Origin: Novosphingobium sp. CF614
GTDB lineage: Bacteria; Pseudomonadota; Alphaproteobacteria; Sphingomonadales; Sphingomonadaceae
Assembly: GCF_900113255.1 (NCBI RefSeq)
Contig: NZ_FOOR01000004.1
Span: 62,001-126,000 of the forward strand
Length of the DNA stretch: 64,000 nucleotides
Reading direction: 5' to 3'
Numbering within the stretch: the stretch's first letter is position 1; each line of letters starts with the position of its first letter. Of this stretch, positions 15,896-23,999 are shown one piece after another. The notes under the pieces were generated by a model. It was not told where the DNA came from and searched no databases. It saw only the letters and a list, made by a program, of their open reading frames with translations. The translations under genes and the position numbers were made by a program.

Positions 15896-16843
15896 CTATT
15901 CGATGAAGCGATAATCGGCGGCGATGGCGCTGCCGATCTCTATGGTCTTGCCGATGAAGTGCTGCAGGAATTCATGCAGTCCGCCGTCGAAGATTTCCTC
16001 GACCGAAGTCTGGTGCAGCCTGGCCCCGGCATCGCGCAGCAGTTCGTGCGCGGAGACTTCGTGGCCGTATTCCTTGGCAAGGCCCGCCATGTTGCTGCGA
16101 ATCTTTTCGTAGCAGAAGATCAGGCTGCGCGGAAACTGGCCGTCGAGGATCAGGAAACGCGCGATCCCGCGCGGGTCCATCGAGCCGGCATTGAGCCAGG
16201 AATAGGCGCGATAGCCCGCCACCGAACGCAGCAGCGTGTCCCACTGCACGTTGTCCAGGCTCGATCCCACCCAGGCCGCCGAGGGCAGGAGCACGTAATA
16301 CTTCACGTCGAGGATGCGCGCGGTGTTGTCGGCGCGCTCGATGAACGTGCCGATGCGCGCGAAGTTGAACACTTCGTTGCGCAGCATCGAGCCTTCCATC
16401 GCGCCGCGCACCAGCGTCGCCTGGCGGCGGATGGCGGCCAGCACCTCGCCCAGGCTGGTCTCGCGGACCGGGCGGGAGAGCAGATCGCGCAGCGTCATCC
16501 AGCCTTCGTTGGTCGCTTCCCATACCGAGTTGGTGATGCTGGTGCGCACGACGCGGGCATTGGTGCGCGCGTTCTCCACCATCTGGAGCACCGAGCCGGG
16601 ATTGTCCTTGTCGCGCAGCAGGAAGTTGAACACTTGCGGCCCGCCGAAATCGGAATGGGTCCGGCAATAGGCCTCCACCTGGCCGGTGGTGGTCAGGACC
16701 GACTTCCATTCCTCGTCGGCCGAGTGCTTGTCTCCCCGGGTGAGCGCGAGGTGGAAGCCCACGTCGATCAGACGCGCCGTGTTCTCCGCCCGTTCGAGGT
16801 AGCGCGTCATCCAGTAGACGCCGTTGGCTGCTCTTCCCAGCAT
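15896..16843 (-). CDS. Alpha-E domain protein of the Anbu operon
   Basis: The product is 315 residues and almost entirely helical. It opens LGRAANGVYWMTRYLERAEN, the hallmark of alpha-E (DUF403) proteins, with later ERADNTARILDVKYYVLLPS and QFPRSLIFCYEKIRSNMAGL. The biochemical role is unknown; it always accompanies the circularly permuted ATP-grasp protein, sometimes fused. The start overlaps the ATP-grasp stop in TAATG (one base shared), so the two are coupled. Confidence 0.9.
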   Translation of the reverse strand: MLGRAANGVYWMTRYLERAENTARLIDVGFHLALTRGDKHSADEEWKSVLTTTGQVEAYCRTHSDFGGPQVFNFLLRDKDNPGSVLQMVENARTNARVVRTSITNSVWEATNEGWMTLRDLLSRPVRETSLGEVLAAIRRQATLVRGAMEGSMLRNEVFNFARIGTFIERADNTARILDVKYYVLLPSAAWVGSSLDNVQWDTLLRSVAGYRAYSWLNAGSMDPRGIARFLILDGQFPRSLIFCYEKIRSNMAGLAKEYGHEVSAHELLRDAGARLHQTSVEEIFDGGLHEFLQHFIGKTIEIGSAIAADYRFIE

Positions 16844-18303
16844 TACTCGTCCAGTACCCAGGAGTCCTTGGTGCCGCCGCCCTGCGACGAATTGACCACC
16901 AGCGACCCCTTCTTCAGCGCCACGCGCGTGAGGCCGCCCGGCGTGATATCGATGCCGTCGGGCGAAACCAGCACGAACGGCCGCAGGTCCACGTGGCGCG
17001 GCGCGAGGCCTTCCTTGGTGAAGATCGGCACGGTGGAAAGCGAAAGCGTGGGCTGCGCGATGTAGTTGTCCGGCTTGGCGCGCAGCTTGGCTTCGAAATC
17101 GGCCAGTTCCTTCTTCGAGGAGGTCGGCCCGATCAGCATGCCGTAGCCGCCCGAGCCATGGACTTCCTTGACGACCAGATCGGCCAGGTTATCGAGCACA
17201 TAGGCCAGCGCATCGGCTTCCGAACAGCGCCAGGTCGGCACGTTGCTCAGGATCGGCTTCTCGCCGGTGTAGAACTCGACGATCTCGGGCATGTAGCTGT
17301 AGATCGCCTTGTCGTCGGCGATGCCGGTGCCCGGCGCGTTGGCGATGGTGATGCCGCCGGCGCGGTAGACGTCCATGATGCCGGCCACGCCCAGGACCGA
17401 ATTCGGATTGAAGCTGAGCGGATCGAGGTAATCGTCGTCGACCCGGCGATAGATCACGTCGACCGCCTTGTAGCCGGTGGTGGTGCGCATGGCGACGCGC
17501 CCGTCGACCACGCGCAAGTCGCTGCCTTCCACCAGTTCCGCGCCCATCTGGTCGGCCAGGAAGGCATGCTCGAAATAGGCCGAGTTGTAGATCCCCGGGG
17601 TCAGCACCGCCACCACCGGGCGCCTGCCACCCCCATTGCCGCCCCCCTTGCCACCATCGTAGGCCGGCGGCGCGCAGGCCCGCAGCGAGCGGGCCAGGCG
17701 GCGCGGATAGTCGGAAACCGGCCGCACCGGGATCTTGGTGAACAGCTCGGGAAACATCGCCATCATCGTTTCGCGATTCTCGAGCATGTACGAGACGCCG
17801 GACGGCGTGCGGGCATTGTCCTCCAGCACCATGAATTCGTCCGGGCCGGTGCGCACCAGGTCGATGCCGACGATATGCGTGTAGACCCCGCCCGGCGGGG
17901 TGAAGCCGATCATCTGCGTCAGGAACGCCTCGTTATGGCGCAGGGCATCGATCGGCAGGCGGCCTGAGCGGATGATCTCCTGCCGGTGGTAGAGATCCTG
18001 CAGGAAGGCATTGAGCGCCCTCACCCGCTGTTCGATCCCGCGCGTCAGCTTGCGCCATTCGCGGGCGGTGATGATGCGGGGGATCATGTCGAACGGGATC
18101 AGCCGTTCTTCGGCCGCATCGTCCCCATAGACGTTGAAAGTGATGCCGATGCGGCGAAAGAACCGTTCCGCCTCCGCGTCCTGCCGCCGGAGCCAGGTCT
18201 TGTCCTGGGAATCGTACCACTCGCAGAAATCGGCATAAGCGGGACGGACCGAACCGTCCTGATTGAGCATCTCGTCGAAATTCGTAACGCTCGCAGCCGA
18301 CAT
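16843..18303 (-). CDS. Circularly permuted ATP-grasp type 2 protein
   Basis: The product is 486 residues and first in the Anbu operon. Typical segments include FDEMLNQDGSVRPAYADFCE, GITFNVYGDDAAEERLIPFD, MVLEDNARTPSGVSYMLENR and VVKEVHGSGGYGMLIGPTSS (ATP-binding loop), ending with the VVNSSQGGGTKDSWVLDE signature. It is a carboxylate-amine ligase fold, probably making a peptide bond with ATP. A GGGAG site 6 bases upstream supports the ATG at 18303. The promoter should lie in the 129-base gap to the HAD gene, but no convincing boxes could be fixed. Confidence 0.92.
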   Translation of the reverse strand: MSAASVTNFDEMLNQDGSVRPAYADFCEWYDSQDKTWLRRQDAEAERFFRRIGITFNVYGDDAAEERLIPFDMIPRIITAREWRKLTRGIEQRVRALNAFLQDLYHRQEIIRSGRLPIDALRHNEAFLTQMIGFTPPGGVYTHIVGIDLVRTGPDEFMVLEDNARTPSGVSYMLENRETMMAMFPELFTKIPVRPVSDYPRRLARSLRACAPPAYDGGKGGGNGGGRRPVVAVLTPGIYNSAYFEHAFLADQMGAELVEGSDLRVVDGRVAMRTTTGYKAVDVIYRRVDDDYLDPLSFNPNSVLGVAGIMDVYRAGGITIANAPGTGIADDKAIYSYMPEIVEFYTGEKPILSNVPTWRCSEADALAYVLDNLADLVVKEVHGSGGYGMLIGPTSSKKELADFEAKLRAKPDNYIAQPTLSLSTVPIFTKEGLAPRHVDLRPFVLVSPDGIDITPGGLTRVALKKGSLVVNSSQGGGTKDSWVLDE

Positions 18304-18432
18304 TGTGACTCCCGTTTGTCCATGTGATGCAACATGGAAAGGGACTTGCCAAGCGTTTACGCTGCACTTGCGAAATATATTGCCGGTGCCCGAGAAGCGC
18401 GGAAACCGGAGCGGTTCGGTCAGGATTTGCGG

Positions 18433-19068
18433 TCAGAGCAGATCCCGCGCCTCCAGGTCGGCGCGCAGGCCGGCGGCATCCTGGAAATGATGCACCTGCC
18501 AGCCCAGATCGCGCGCCGCGGCGATGTTCGCGGCGTTGTCGTCGATGAACAGCATGGCGCCCGGCTCATGCCCGAACCGCCGCGCGGCAAGCTGGAAGAT
18601 GCGCGCATCGGGCTTGGCGAGCTTCTCGTCGCCCGAGACCACCACGTCGCCGAACAGGTCGAACAGCGGCTCGCCCGCCCGGTACTCGCGCCAGAAAGCG
18701 CTGGCGAAGTTGGTGATGGCGAACAGCGGCACCTGCCGCGCGGCCAGCTCGCGCACGATCGCGTGGCTGCCCGGGACGTTGCCGGGGATCGTCTCCAGGA
18801 ACCGCGTGGCATAAGCGTCGATCAGGTCGTCATGGCCGGGAAACTCGGCCTTGCGGGCGGCGATCAGCTCGCCGAGATCGCACCCCGCGTCGTGCCGGGC
18901 ATGCCACTCCTCGGTCACGACGGTGCCGCAGAACCAGTCCAGCCGCGCCGGATCGTCGATCAGCTTGGCGAACAGCCGGCGCATGTCCCACTGGACGAGC
19001 ACGCGGCCGACGTCGAACACGACGGCCCGGACCGAAGCAACCTGGACCGGAAGATCAACGGCAGACAT
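18433..19068 (-). CDS. HAD-IA family hydrolase
   Basis: The product is 211 residues. Motif I is VVFDVGRVLVQWD (the first Asp is the nucleophile; Gly replaces the second Asp as in YihX-like members), motif II ITNFASA, motif III SGDEKLAKPD and motif IV LFIDDNAANIAAA. The helical cap (residues 30-95) places it in the HAD-IA class, which covers phosphatases of sugar or nucleotide phosphates; the substrate is unknown. It starts about 75 bases downstream of rpmJ on the same strand, beyond a terminator hairpin, and 129 bases separate it from the ATP-grasp gene. Confidence 0.85.
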   Translation of the reverse strand: MSAVDLPVQVASVRAVVFDVGRVLVQWDMRRLFAKLIDDPARLDWFCGTVVTEEWHARHDAGCDLGELIAARKAEFPGHDDLIDAYATRFLETIPGNVPGSHAIVRELAARQVPLFAITNFASAFWREYRAGEPLFDLFGDVVVSGDEKLAKPDARIFQLAARRFGHEPGAMLFIDDNAANIAAARDLGWQVHHFQDAAGLRADLEARDLL

Positions 19069-19071
19069 GAC

Positions 19072-19098
19072 AAGACCCCCGCGAATGGCGGGGGCCTT
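19072..19098 (-). terminator. Rho-independent terminator of rpmJ
   Basis: CCCCCGC (19076-19082) and GCGGGGG (19088-19094) form a 7-bp stem with a GAATG loop, flanked by AAG (19072-19074) and CTT (19096-19098) that extend the stem past one mismatch. On the minus strand it follows rpmJ and precedes the HAD gene start. Confidence 0.7.
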
Positions 19099-19142
19099 CG
19101 AGTGTCATCGCAATGGCCCGTCCGCCGGATGGGCGAAACGAA

Positions 19143-19268
19143 TCAGCCCTGGCGCGCCTTGAAGCGGCGATTGGTCTTGTTGATGACGTAAGTGCGGCCG
19201 CGACGACGGATCACGCGGTTATCCCGGTGGCGGCCCTTGAGCGACTTCAGGCTGTTGCGAATCTTCAT
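19143..19268 (-). CDS. rpmJ: 50S ribosomal protein L36
   Basis: The product is 41 residues, below common ORF cutoffs. It reads [20 protein letters not shown], then [20 protein letters not shown] and a final G. This is the zinc-free, C-minus form of L36 with the Lys/Arg-rich ending typical of alphaproteobacteria. It is placed at the 23S rRNA surface of the large subunit. A TTGACT-17-TAACGG promoter candidate (19322-19350) lies about 55 bases upstream and a hairpin terminator follows. Confidence 0.97.
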   Translation of the reverse strand: MKIRNSLKSLKGRHRDNRVIRRRGRTYVINKTNRRFKARQG

Positions 19269-19321
19269 GGCTTGTCTCGTCTGTCTGGGCGGTTACCGAC
19301 CGCCGGAAATTCGAAGTGGCG

Positions 19322-19350
19322 CCGTTAGTGGGAGCAGTCCCCAAAGTCAA
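19322..19350 (-). promoter_or_regulatory. Candidate promoter of rpmJ
   Basis: On the minus strand TTGACT (19345-19350) and TAACGG (19322-19327) are 17 bases apart. The TTGACTTT form of the -35 box also precedes rpoZ and rpsD in this window. Confidence 0.5.
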
Positions 19351-19451
19351 GCGCGGCGGGTGCCGCGCATGCGGCCCCGCCCCGTTCATCTGCCGGCAAT
19401 CCTGCGCGCGCATAACGGAAATTGGGCGCGACCCCACCGAATTCGGAAAAA

Positions 19452-20228
19452 ATGACAACGACGATGAAACAACGCAAGGGGAAACAACGCAAGGGCGTGG
19501 TCTTCGCCGCGGGCATGATCGCCATGCTGCTCGCTTCCCCCTCCGCCCAGGCTCGTCCGGGAGGCTGGGGGGACGGAGGGTATCCGGGCGGGGGCTATCC
19601 AGGCTGGGGTTCTCCGGGCTGGGATGGGCCGATGGGCGCGCCGATGTCGCGCGGTGGTTCGCGCGACCCGCGCGAGGGCCGCGTCGCGGTCAGCCGTTTC
19701 GTCGTTGCCGAACCGGCCGCCGATGCGCTCGGCCACGGCCCCGTCACCGTCGAATCCGAATCCGGCGAAGGCCCCTGGGTCGAAACCGGCCAGCGCGCCG
19801 CATACGAAGCCGCCGTCATCGACGCGCTCGTCGGCGCCGGCTACGATACGCTGCACCCCGGCGGCGCGCAGGCCCAAGTCGCGAAGCTGCGGGTCACCCG
19901 CCAGGTGCTCGTCCCCGCCGAGGAAAAGAAGAGCCCGGTCAGCGGCAGCGCGGCCATGTCCGTGGGCACGCATGGCTCCGCCTATGGCCTCGCCGTCAAT
20001 GTCGACATGACCAAGCCCCGCGCGGCGCTCGTTTCCACGCGGCTCGACGCCCGCATCCTCGACCAGGCGAGCGGCAAGGTCCTGTGGGAAGGCTATGCGA
20101 CGATCGCCACCCGCGAAGGCGACGACGACTGGGGCGAGGGCCGCATCGCAAGCAAACTGGCCGCCGCGCTCTTCGACAACTTCCCCAAGGCGGACGCGAT
20201 CGTGCCGGCGGGCGCCCCGATCGGTTGA
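19452..20228 (+). CDS. Secreted DUF4136-like protein
   Basis: The product is 258 residues from the ATG at 19452, or 254 from 19464. A basic stretch (KQRKGKQRKG, made by a perfect 15-bp duplication) precedes a hydrophobic core and an AQA cleavage site, a Sec signal peptide. A Gly/Pro/Trp-rich segment follows, then a folded domain with YEAAVIDALVGAGY and STRLDARILDQASGKVLWEG that resembles DUF4136 envelope proteins. The downstream lipoprotein shares the same plan ([34 protein letters not shown]), so the two look like paralogues. Function unknown; envelope location inferred. Confidence 0.7.
   Translation: MTTTMKQRKGKQRKGVVFAAGMIAMLLASPSAQARPGGWGDGGYPGGGYPGWGSPGWDGPMGAPMSRGGSRDPREGRVAVSRFVVAEPAADALGHGPVTVESESGEGPWVETGQRAAYEAAVIDALVGAGYDTLHPGGAQAQVAKLRVTRQVLVPAEEKKSPVSGSAAMSVGTHGSAYGLAVNVDMTKPRAALVSTRLDARILDQASGKVLWEGYATIATREGDDDWGEGRIASKLAAALFDNFPKADAIVPAGAPIG
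19466..19495 (+). repeat. 15-bp tandem duplication inside a signal peptide
   Basis: GAAACAACGCAAGGG occurs at 19466-19480 and 19481-19495 without change. It encodes the repeated basic KQRKG of the n-region of the secreted DUF4136-like protein. Confidence 0.9.
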
Positions 20229-20320
20229 CACGCGCTTGCTTCCTGCCGCGGCAGGGGGCAAACCCGTGGTGGAAAAACACGCCGGGGAATTCCCGGCTTC
20301 CCTGCCGCCGAGAGGATGCG

Positions 20321-20968
20321 ATGATCCAGTCCCCGTATGCCTGCCTGCGCGCCCGCCTGCGCGCCTGCTCGCCCCGCAAGGCGATCGGCGTGCTGGCGCT
20401 GGCCGCCAGCGCGGCGCTCGCCGGCTGCGTCGCCCCCGTGGGACCGGTCGAGGTGACGCGTTTCCACGCGGCGGAAACCGCCTCGCTGGGGCATGGAACG
20501 ATCCGCGTCGAACCGGCGCCGGGCCAGGCCGACGACATGGAATTCCGCAGCTACGCCGCCGCCGTCGGACGCGAGCTGGCGCGCCTGGGCTATGCCCAGC
20601 CCCTGCCCGGCGAGAGCGGCAGCCAGCAAGTCGCGGTGCTCAGCCTGGAGCGGCAGCGCTTCCAGCCGCAGCGCCGTTCCGGCCCCGTCTCGGTGGGCCT
20701 CGGCGGCGCCACCGGCAGCTATGGCTCGGGGGTCGGGCTGGGCATCGGCATCGACCTTTCCGGCCCGCCGCCCGAACAGGTCGCCACCAGGCTCGCCGTC
20801 ACGATCCGCGACCGGGCCAGCGGCAGGCCGCTTTGGGAAGGCCGCGCCATGTTCGCGGTGCGCGCCGATTCGCCGATGGCGCAGACCGCGCTCGGCGCGG
20901 CGAAAATGGCCGAGGCGCTGTTCAAGGGGTTTCCGGGCGAGTCCGGTGAAACTATCCTGGTGAAATGA
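20321..20968 (+). CDS. DUF4136-like lipoprotein
   Basis: The product is 215 residues. The signal peptide ends in the lipobox LAGC near residue 36 ([14 protein letters not shown]). The mature part has [33 protein letters not shown], a Gly-rich [20 protein letters not shown] and [20 protein letters not shown], the DUF4136-type ending. It is likely anchored to the inner leaflet of the outer membrane, with unknown function. AGAGGATG lies just before the ATG. The stop overlaps the carboxypeptidase start (ATGA), so the two are coupled, and the secreted paralogue precedes it by 92 bases. Confidence 0.75.
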   Translation: MIQSPYACLRARLRACSPRKAIGVLALAASAALAGCVAPVGPVEVTRFHAAETASLGHGTIRVEPAPGQADDMEFRSYAAAVGRELARLGYAQPLPGESGSQQVAVLSLERQRFQPQRRSGPVSVGLGGATGSYGSGVGLGIGIDLSGPPPEQVATRLAVTIRDRASGRPLWEGRAMFAVRADSPMAQTALGAAKMAEALFKGFPGESGETILVK

Positions 20969-22104
20969 CAGATATCGAAATCAGCGCCGCGTTCGATTCC
21001 GGCAATATCGAAATCCTCTCCATCGATGGCCCGCAGGCTCGCCTCGCGATCAGGAAGGACCACGATTCCGAGTTCTTCCAGTGGTTCCATTTCCGGGTCA
21101 GCGGCGCCAAGGGCCGCGATCTGGCGCTGACCATCACCGGCCTCGGCGGCTCGGCCTATCCGATGGGCTGGCGGGGCTACCACGCCTGCGTCTCGGAAGA
21201 CCGGCAATTCTGGGCCCGGACCGGGAGCGACTGGGACGAGCATCGCGACGGCGGCGCGCTCACCATCCGCTACCGCCCAGCCCGCGACATCGCCTGGTTC
21301 GCCTATTTCGCGCCCTATTCGATGGAGCGCCACCACGACCTGATCGCGGGCATGGCCGGCGCCGACGGCGTGGAGTACCGGTGCCTGGGCCGGAGCCTGG
21401 ACGGCCAGCCGATCGACTGCCTCGAGCTGGGCTCCGGCCCCGTGCAGGTCTGGCTCTACGCCCGGCAGCATCCCGGCGAGACGATGGCCGAATGGTGGAC
21501 GCAGGGCGCGCTGGAACTGCTAACCGATCCGGCAAGCGCGACCGGGCGGGAACTGCGCCGCCGCTGCCGGTTCCATGTGGTGCCCAACGCCAATCCCGAC
21601 GGATCGCGGCGCGGCCACTTGCGGACCAATGCCGCGGGCGTGAACCTCAACCGCGAATGGCACGGTCCCAGCCTCGATAAATCCCCCGAAGTCCTGGCGA
21701 TCCGCGATGCCATGGATGCCAGCGGAGTCGACTTCGCCATCGACGTCCATGGCGACGAGGCGATCCCGGCGGTGTTCCTCGCCGGTTTCGAAGGCATTCC
21801 CGCGCTCACCGACCGGCAACTGGCGGGCTACAACCGCTATGCCGCGATTCTCGAACGCCGGACGCCCGATTTCCAGACCAAGGTCGGCTATCCGATCGCG
21901 AGGCCGGGCACCGCCAACCTCTCGATGTCGACCAACCAGCTCGCCGAGCGCTTCGGCTGCGTGGCGATGACGCTGGAAATGCCGTTCAAGGACCACGATC
22001 CCGCCGCCGACCCCCGCCAGGGCTGGAGCCCGGAACGCTCCATGCAACTGGGGCGCGACTGCATGGGGACGCTGCTCGAATGGCTGGCGGAGGCCGGCGC
22101 CTGA
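20965..22104 (+). CDS. M14-family carboxypeptidase (cytosolic type)
   Basis: The product is 379 residues without signal peptide. An N-terminal beta-sandwich ([40 protein letters not shown]) is the extra domain typical of cytosolic carboxypeptidases. The zinc site is [16 protein letters not shown] (HxxE near 168-171) with a later His in [13 protein letters not shown], and [10 protein letters not shown] contributes the substrate Arg/Asn. The catalytic Glu lies in [13 protein letters not shown]. Such enzymes trim C-terminal amino acids (glutamates in eukaryotic relatives); the bacterial target is unknown. It overlaps the lipoprotein by 4 bases. Confidence 0.9.
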   Translation: MTDIEISAAFDSGNIEILSIDGPQARLAIRKDHDSEFFQWFHFRVSGAKGRDLALTITGLGGSAYPMGWRGYHACVSEDRQFWARTGSDWDEHRDGGALTIRYRPARDIAWFAYFAPYSMERHHDLIAGMAGADGVEYRCLGRSLDGQPIDCLELGSGPVQVWLYARQHPGETMAEWWTQGALELLTDPASATGRELRRRCRFHVVPNANPDGSRRGHLRTNAAGVNLNREWHGPSLDKSPEVLAIRDAMDASGVDFAIDVHGDEAIPAVFLAGFEGIPALTDRQLAGYNRYAAILERRTPDFQTKVGYPIARPGTANLSMSTNQLAERFGCVAMTLEMPFKDHDPAADPRQGWSPERSMQLGRDCMGTLLEWLAEAGA

Positions 22105-22141
22105 ACGGCGTCTCCTGACCGGGTCATGTCCTGCCCCCCGG

Positions 22142-22591
22142 TTATGCGGGGCCCAGGTTCGCCGGCCCGAACGCATGCGGCAGCAATTCGGAGAGGCGCA
22201 GCTCCAGCACGCCTTGCCCGCCATCGCACCAGATCACCGGATCGGTGCCGCCCAGTTGCGCCAGTTCGTTGAGGACCTGCCGGCACCGCCCGCAGGGGGT
22301 GACGGTCGGCCCCTCGCCCGGCGCGCCGGGAGCGCCGCCGGCCACCGCCACGGCTTCCAGCATGCCATGCCCGCCGCCCGAAAGGATCTTGGCCACCGCC
22401 ACCGTTTCGGCGCAGAGCGCCAGGCCGTAGCTGGCGTTCTCGACATTGGCGCCGGTCACCACCGAGCCGTCGGCCAGCAGCAGCGCGGCGCCGACGTGGA
22501 ACCGCGAGTAGGGCGCATAGGCCCCGCCCGCCGCCTCGCGCGCCGCCGCGACCAGCATGTCGCGTTGCGCCTGGGTGAAATCCGCGCTCAT
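22142..22591 (-). CDS. cdd: Cytidine deaminase
   Basis: The product is 149 residues, typical of the small tetrameric form. The zinc site is Cys60-Ala-Glu62 (ALCAETVA) with the PCGRC pair Cys100 and Cys103; the substrate loop is GANVENASYGLA. It converts cytidine and deoxycytidine to uridine and deoxyuridine in pyrimidine salvage. The ATG at 22591 overlaps the GH25 stop by 4 bases. The longer frame upstream is antisense to other coding sequence. Confidence 0.95.
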   Translation of the reverse strand: MSADFTQAQRDMLVAAAREAAGGAYAPYSRFHVGAALLLADGSVVTGANVENASYGLALCAETVAVAKILSGGGHGMLEAVAVAGGAPGAPGEGPTVTPCGRCRQVLNELAQLGGTDPVIWCDGGQGVLELRLSELLPHAFGPANLGPA

Positions 22592-23316
22592 GGCTGCACC
22601 ACTACCCAGCGCAGGCCGTCCTGTGCAATCTCGTTGGCAAGGTCGGTATTGGCGGTCCACAGCGTCCAGGGCCGGCCGGCATAGCCGGGCATGAACCGGT
22701 CGCGCACCAGCCAGAGGTTGCGGTCGAGCTTGCGGGCGATCGCATAGCGTGCCTCGAAGCGGTCGATGACCTTCAGGATGGCCGGCTTGCCGGTATGCGT
22801 CTCGATCTGGTTGAGGAAAGTCATCAGCTCGCTTTCGACCCTGGCATCGGAAACCTTCACCGGACAGCCATCGGCCAGCATGTCGAGTTCGATCGCCGGC
22901 GGCAGCAGCGCCGGATCGCGCGGCACCGTGGTAACGAAGTTCGCCGCCTGCTTGTCGGCGGGCTGGCACGGGTCATAGCGATGGACCGCGCCCACCTGCA
23001 TGCCCGCCGCCCGCGCCGCGTCGAAGTTGGCGACGAAGCGCGGATCGCGCGCGAAAGCGCTGGCGCTGGCATCGACATAGGCGAAATCGGCCCCGATCGC
23101 CTTCAGCGATTCCCAGTTCACCTCGCCGTCGTCCGTGCCGATCTCCACCCCCTGGACCGGATAGGTCGAGCGATCCGGCGTCCAGTGATGAAGCTGCCAC
23201 CACGCCCATGCCCCCGCGATCATCGCCGCAAGCAGCAACGCGCCCAGGATACGCAGCCTGGCGACACCGCGCGGCCTTGCGGACCTGGCGCCCCTCCGCG
23301 CTCCCCGAGCTGCCAA
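22588..23316 (-). CDS. GH25-type lysozyme family protein
   Basis: The product is 242 residues from a TTG at 23316, selected because GAGGAGGGGCG lies 6 bases upstream; no ATG is available before the membrane segment. An Arg-rich n-region, then LGALLLAAMIAGAWAWWQLH forms a membrane anchor or uncleaved signal. The GH25 barrel follows with QGVEIGTDDGEVNWESLKAI, DFAYVDASASAF, FDAARAAGMQVGAVHRYDPC and PPAIELDMLADGC, the last holding catalytic acidic residues. It would hydrolyse peptidoglycan in the periplasm. Gene order UPF0262, GH25, cdd with overlaps implies an operon. Confidence 0.8.
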   Translation of the reverse strand: MAARGARRGARSARPRGVARLRILGALLLAAMIAGAWAWWQLHHWTPDRSTYPVQGVEIGTDDGEVNWESLKAIGADFAYVDASASAFARDPRFVANFDAARAAGMQVGAVHRYDPCQPADKQAANFVTTVPRDPALLPPAIELDMLADGCPVKVSDARVESELMTFLNQIETHTGKPAILKVIDRFEARYAIARKLDRNLWLVRDRFMPGYAGRPWTLWTANTDLANEIAQDGLRWVVVQP

Positions 23317-23326
23317 ACGCCCCTCC

Positions 23327-23809
23327 TCAGCCCCGGATATGGAGCACGCAGATCAGCGTGAACAACCGCCGCGCCGTGGCGAAATCGGTTTCGACCTTGC
23401 CTTCCAGCCGTTCCAGCAGCAGCTCCGCCGCTTCGTTGTGAACGCCGCGGCGGGCCATGTCGATGGTCTCGATCTCCTGCGCGGTGGCCTTGCGGATCGC
23501 CTGGTAATAGCTTTCGCAGATCGCGAAGTATTCGCGGATCGGCCGGCGGAACCGGGCCAGTCCCAGCAGGAGCGTCTCCAGCGGTTCGCCCGTCTCGCTG
23601 GCGATCTCCAGCGACAGCCGCCCGTCGCGCACGGCAAGCCGCAAGTGGTACGGCCCCTGATGCCCCGCCTGGAAGGCCCGCAGCGGCTTGAACACGTTGT
23701 CCTCGATCAGATCGAAGATGGCGATGCGCCGTTCCTGTTCGATATCGGCGTTGCGCCACAGGATGGTCGCTTCGTCGAGCTCGATGTGGGTGATGCGCGG
23801 GTCCGCCAT
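23327..23809 (-). CDS. UPF0262 family protein
   Basis: The product is 160 residues, the family norm. It opens ADPRITHIELDEATILWRNA and continues RRIAIFDLIEDNVFKPL, FRRPIREYFAICESYYQAIR, GVHNEAAELLLERLEGKVE, all typical of this alphaproteobacterial family of unknown function. The ATG at 23809 is preferred over one 9 bases upstream. It heads the operon with the GH25 gene and cdd, and is divergent from dnaB. Confidence 0.9.
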   Translation of the reverse strand: MADPRITHIELDEATILWRNADIEQERRIAIFDLIEDNVFKPLRAFQAGHQGPYHLRLAVRDGRLSLEIASETGEPLETLLLGLARFRRPIREYFAICESYYQAIRKATAQEIETIDMARRGVHNEAAELLLERLEGKVETDFATARRLFTLICVLHIRG

Positions 23810-23999
23810 GATGCGCATCGCCTTTACGCGCTCGGATCGTGCCCGGGCAAGCCCGGCCGTGCCGGAAACTCGTGGCCGGCGCCTTTCGGGTCCGCGTTTC
23901 GGGCGCCGGCCATCCCCTCGCCCTTCCACAAGCTGTGGATTAAATTCGCGGCAAGTGACGCTTGCGGCCACGACGCGAGACGAGCATGGTGCCGCGCTT

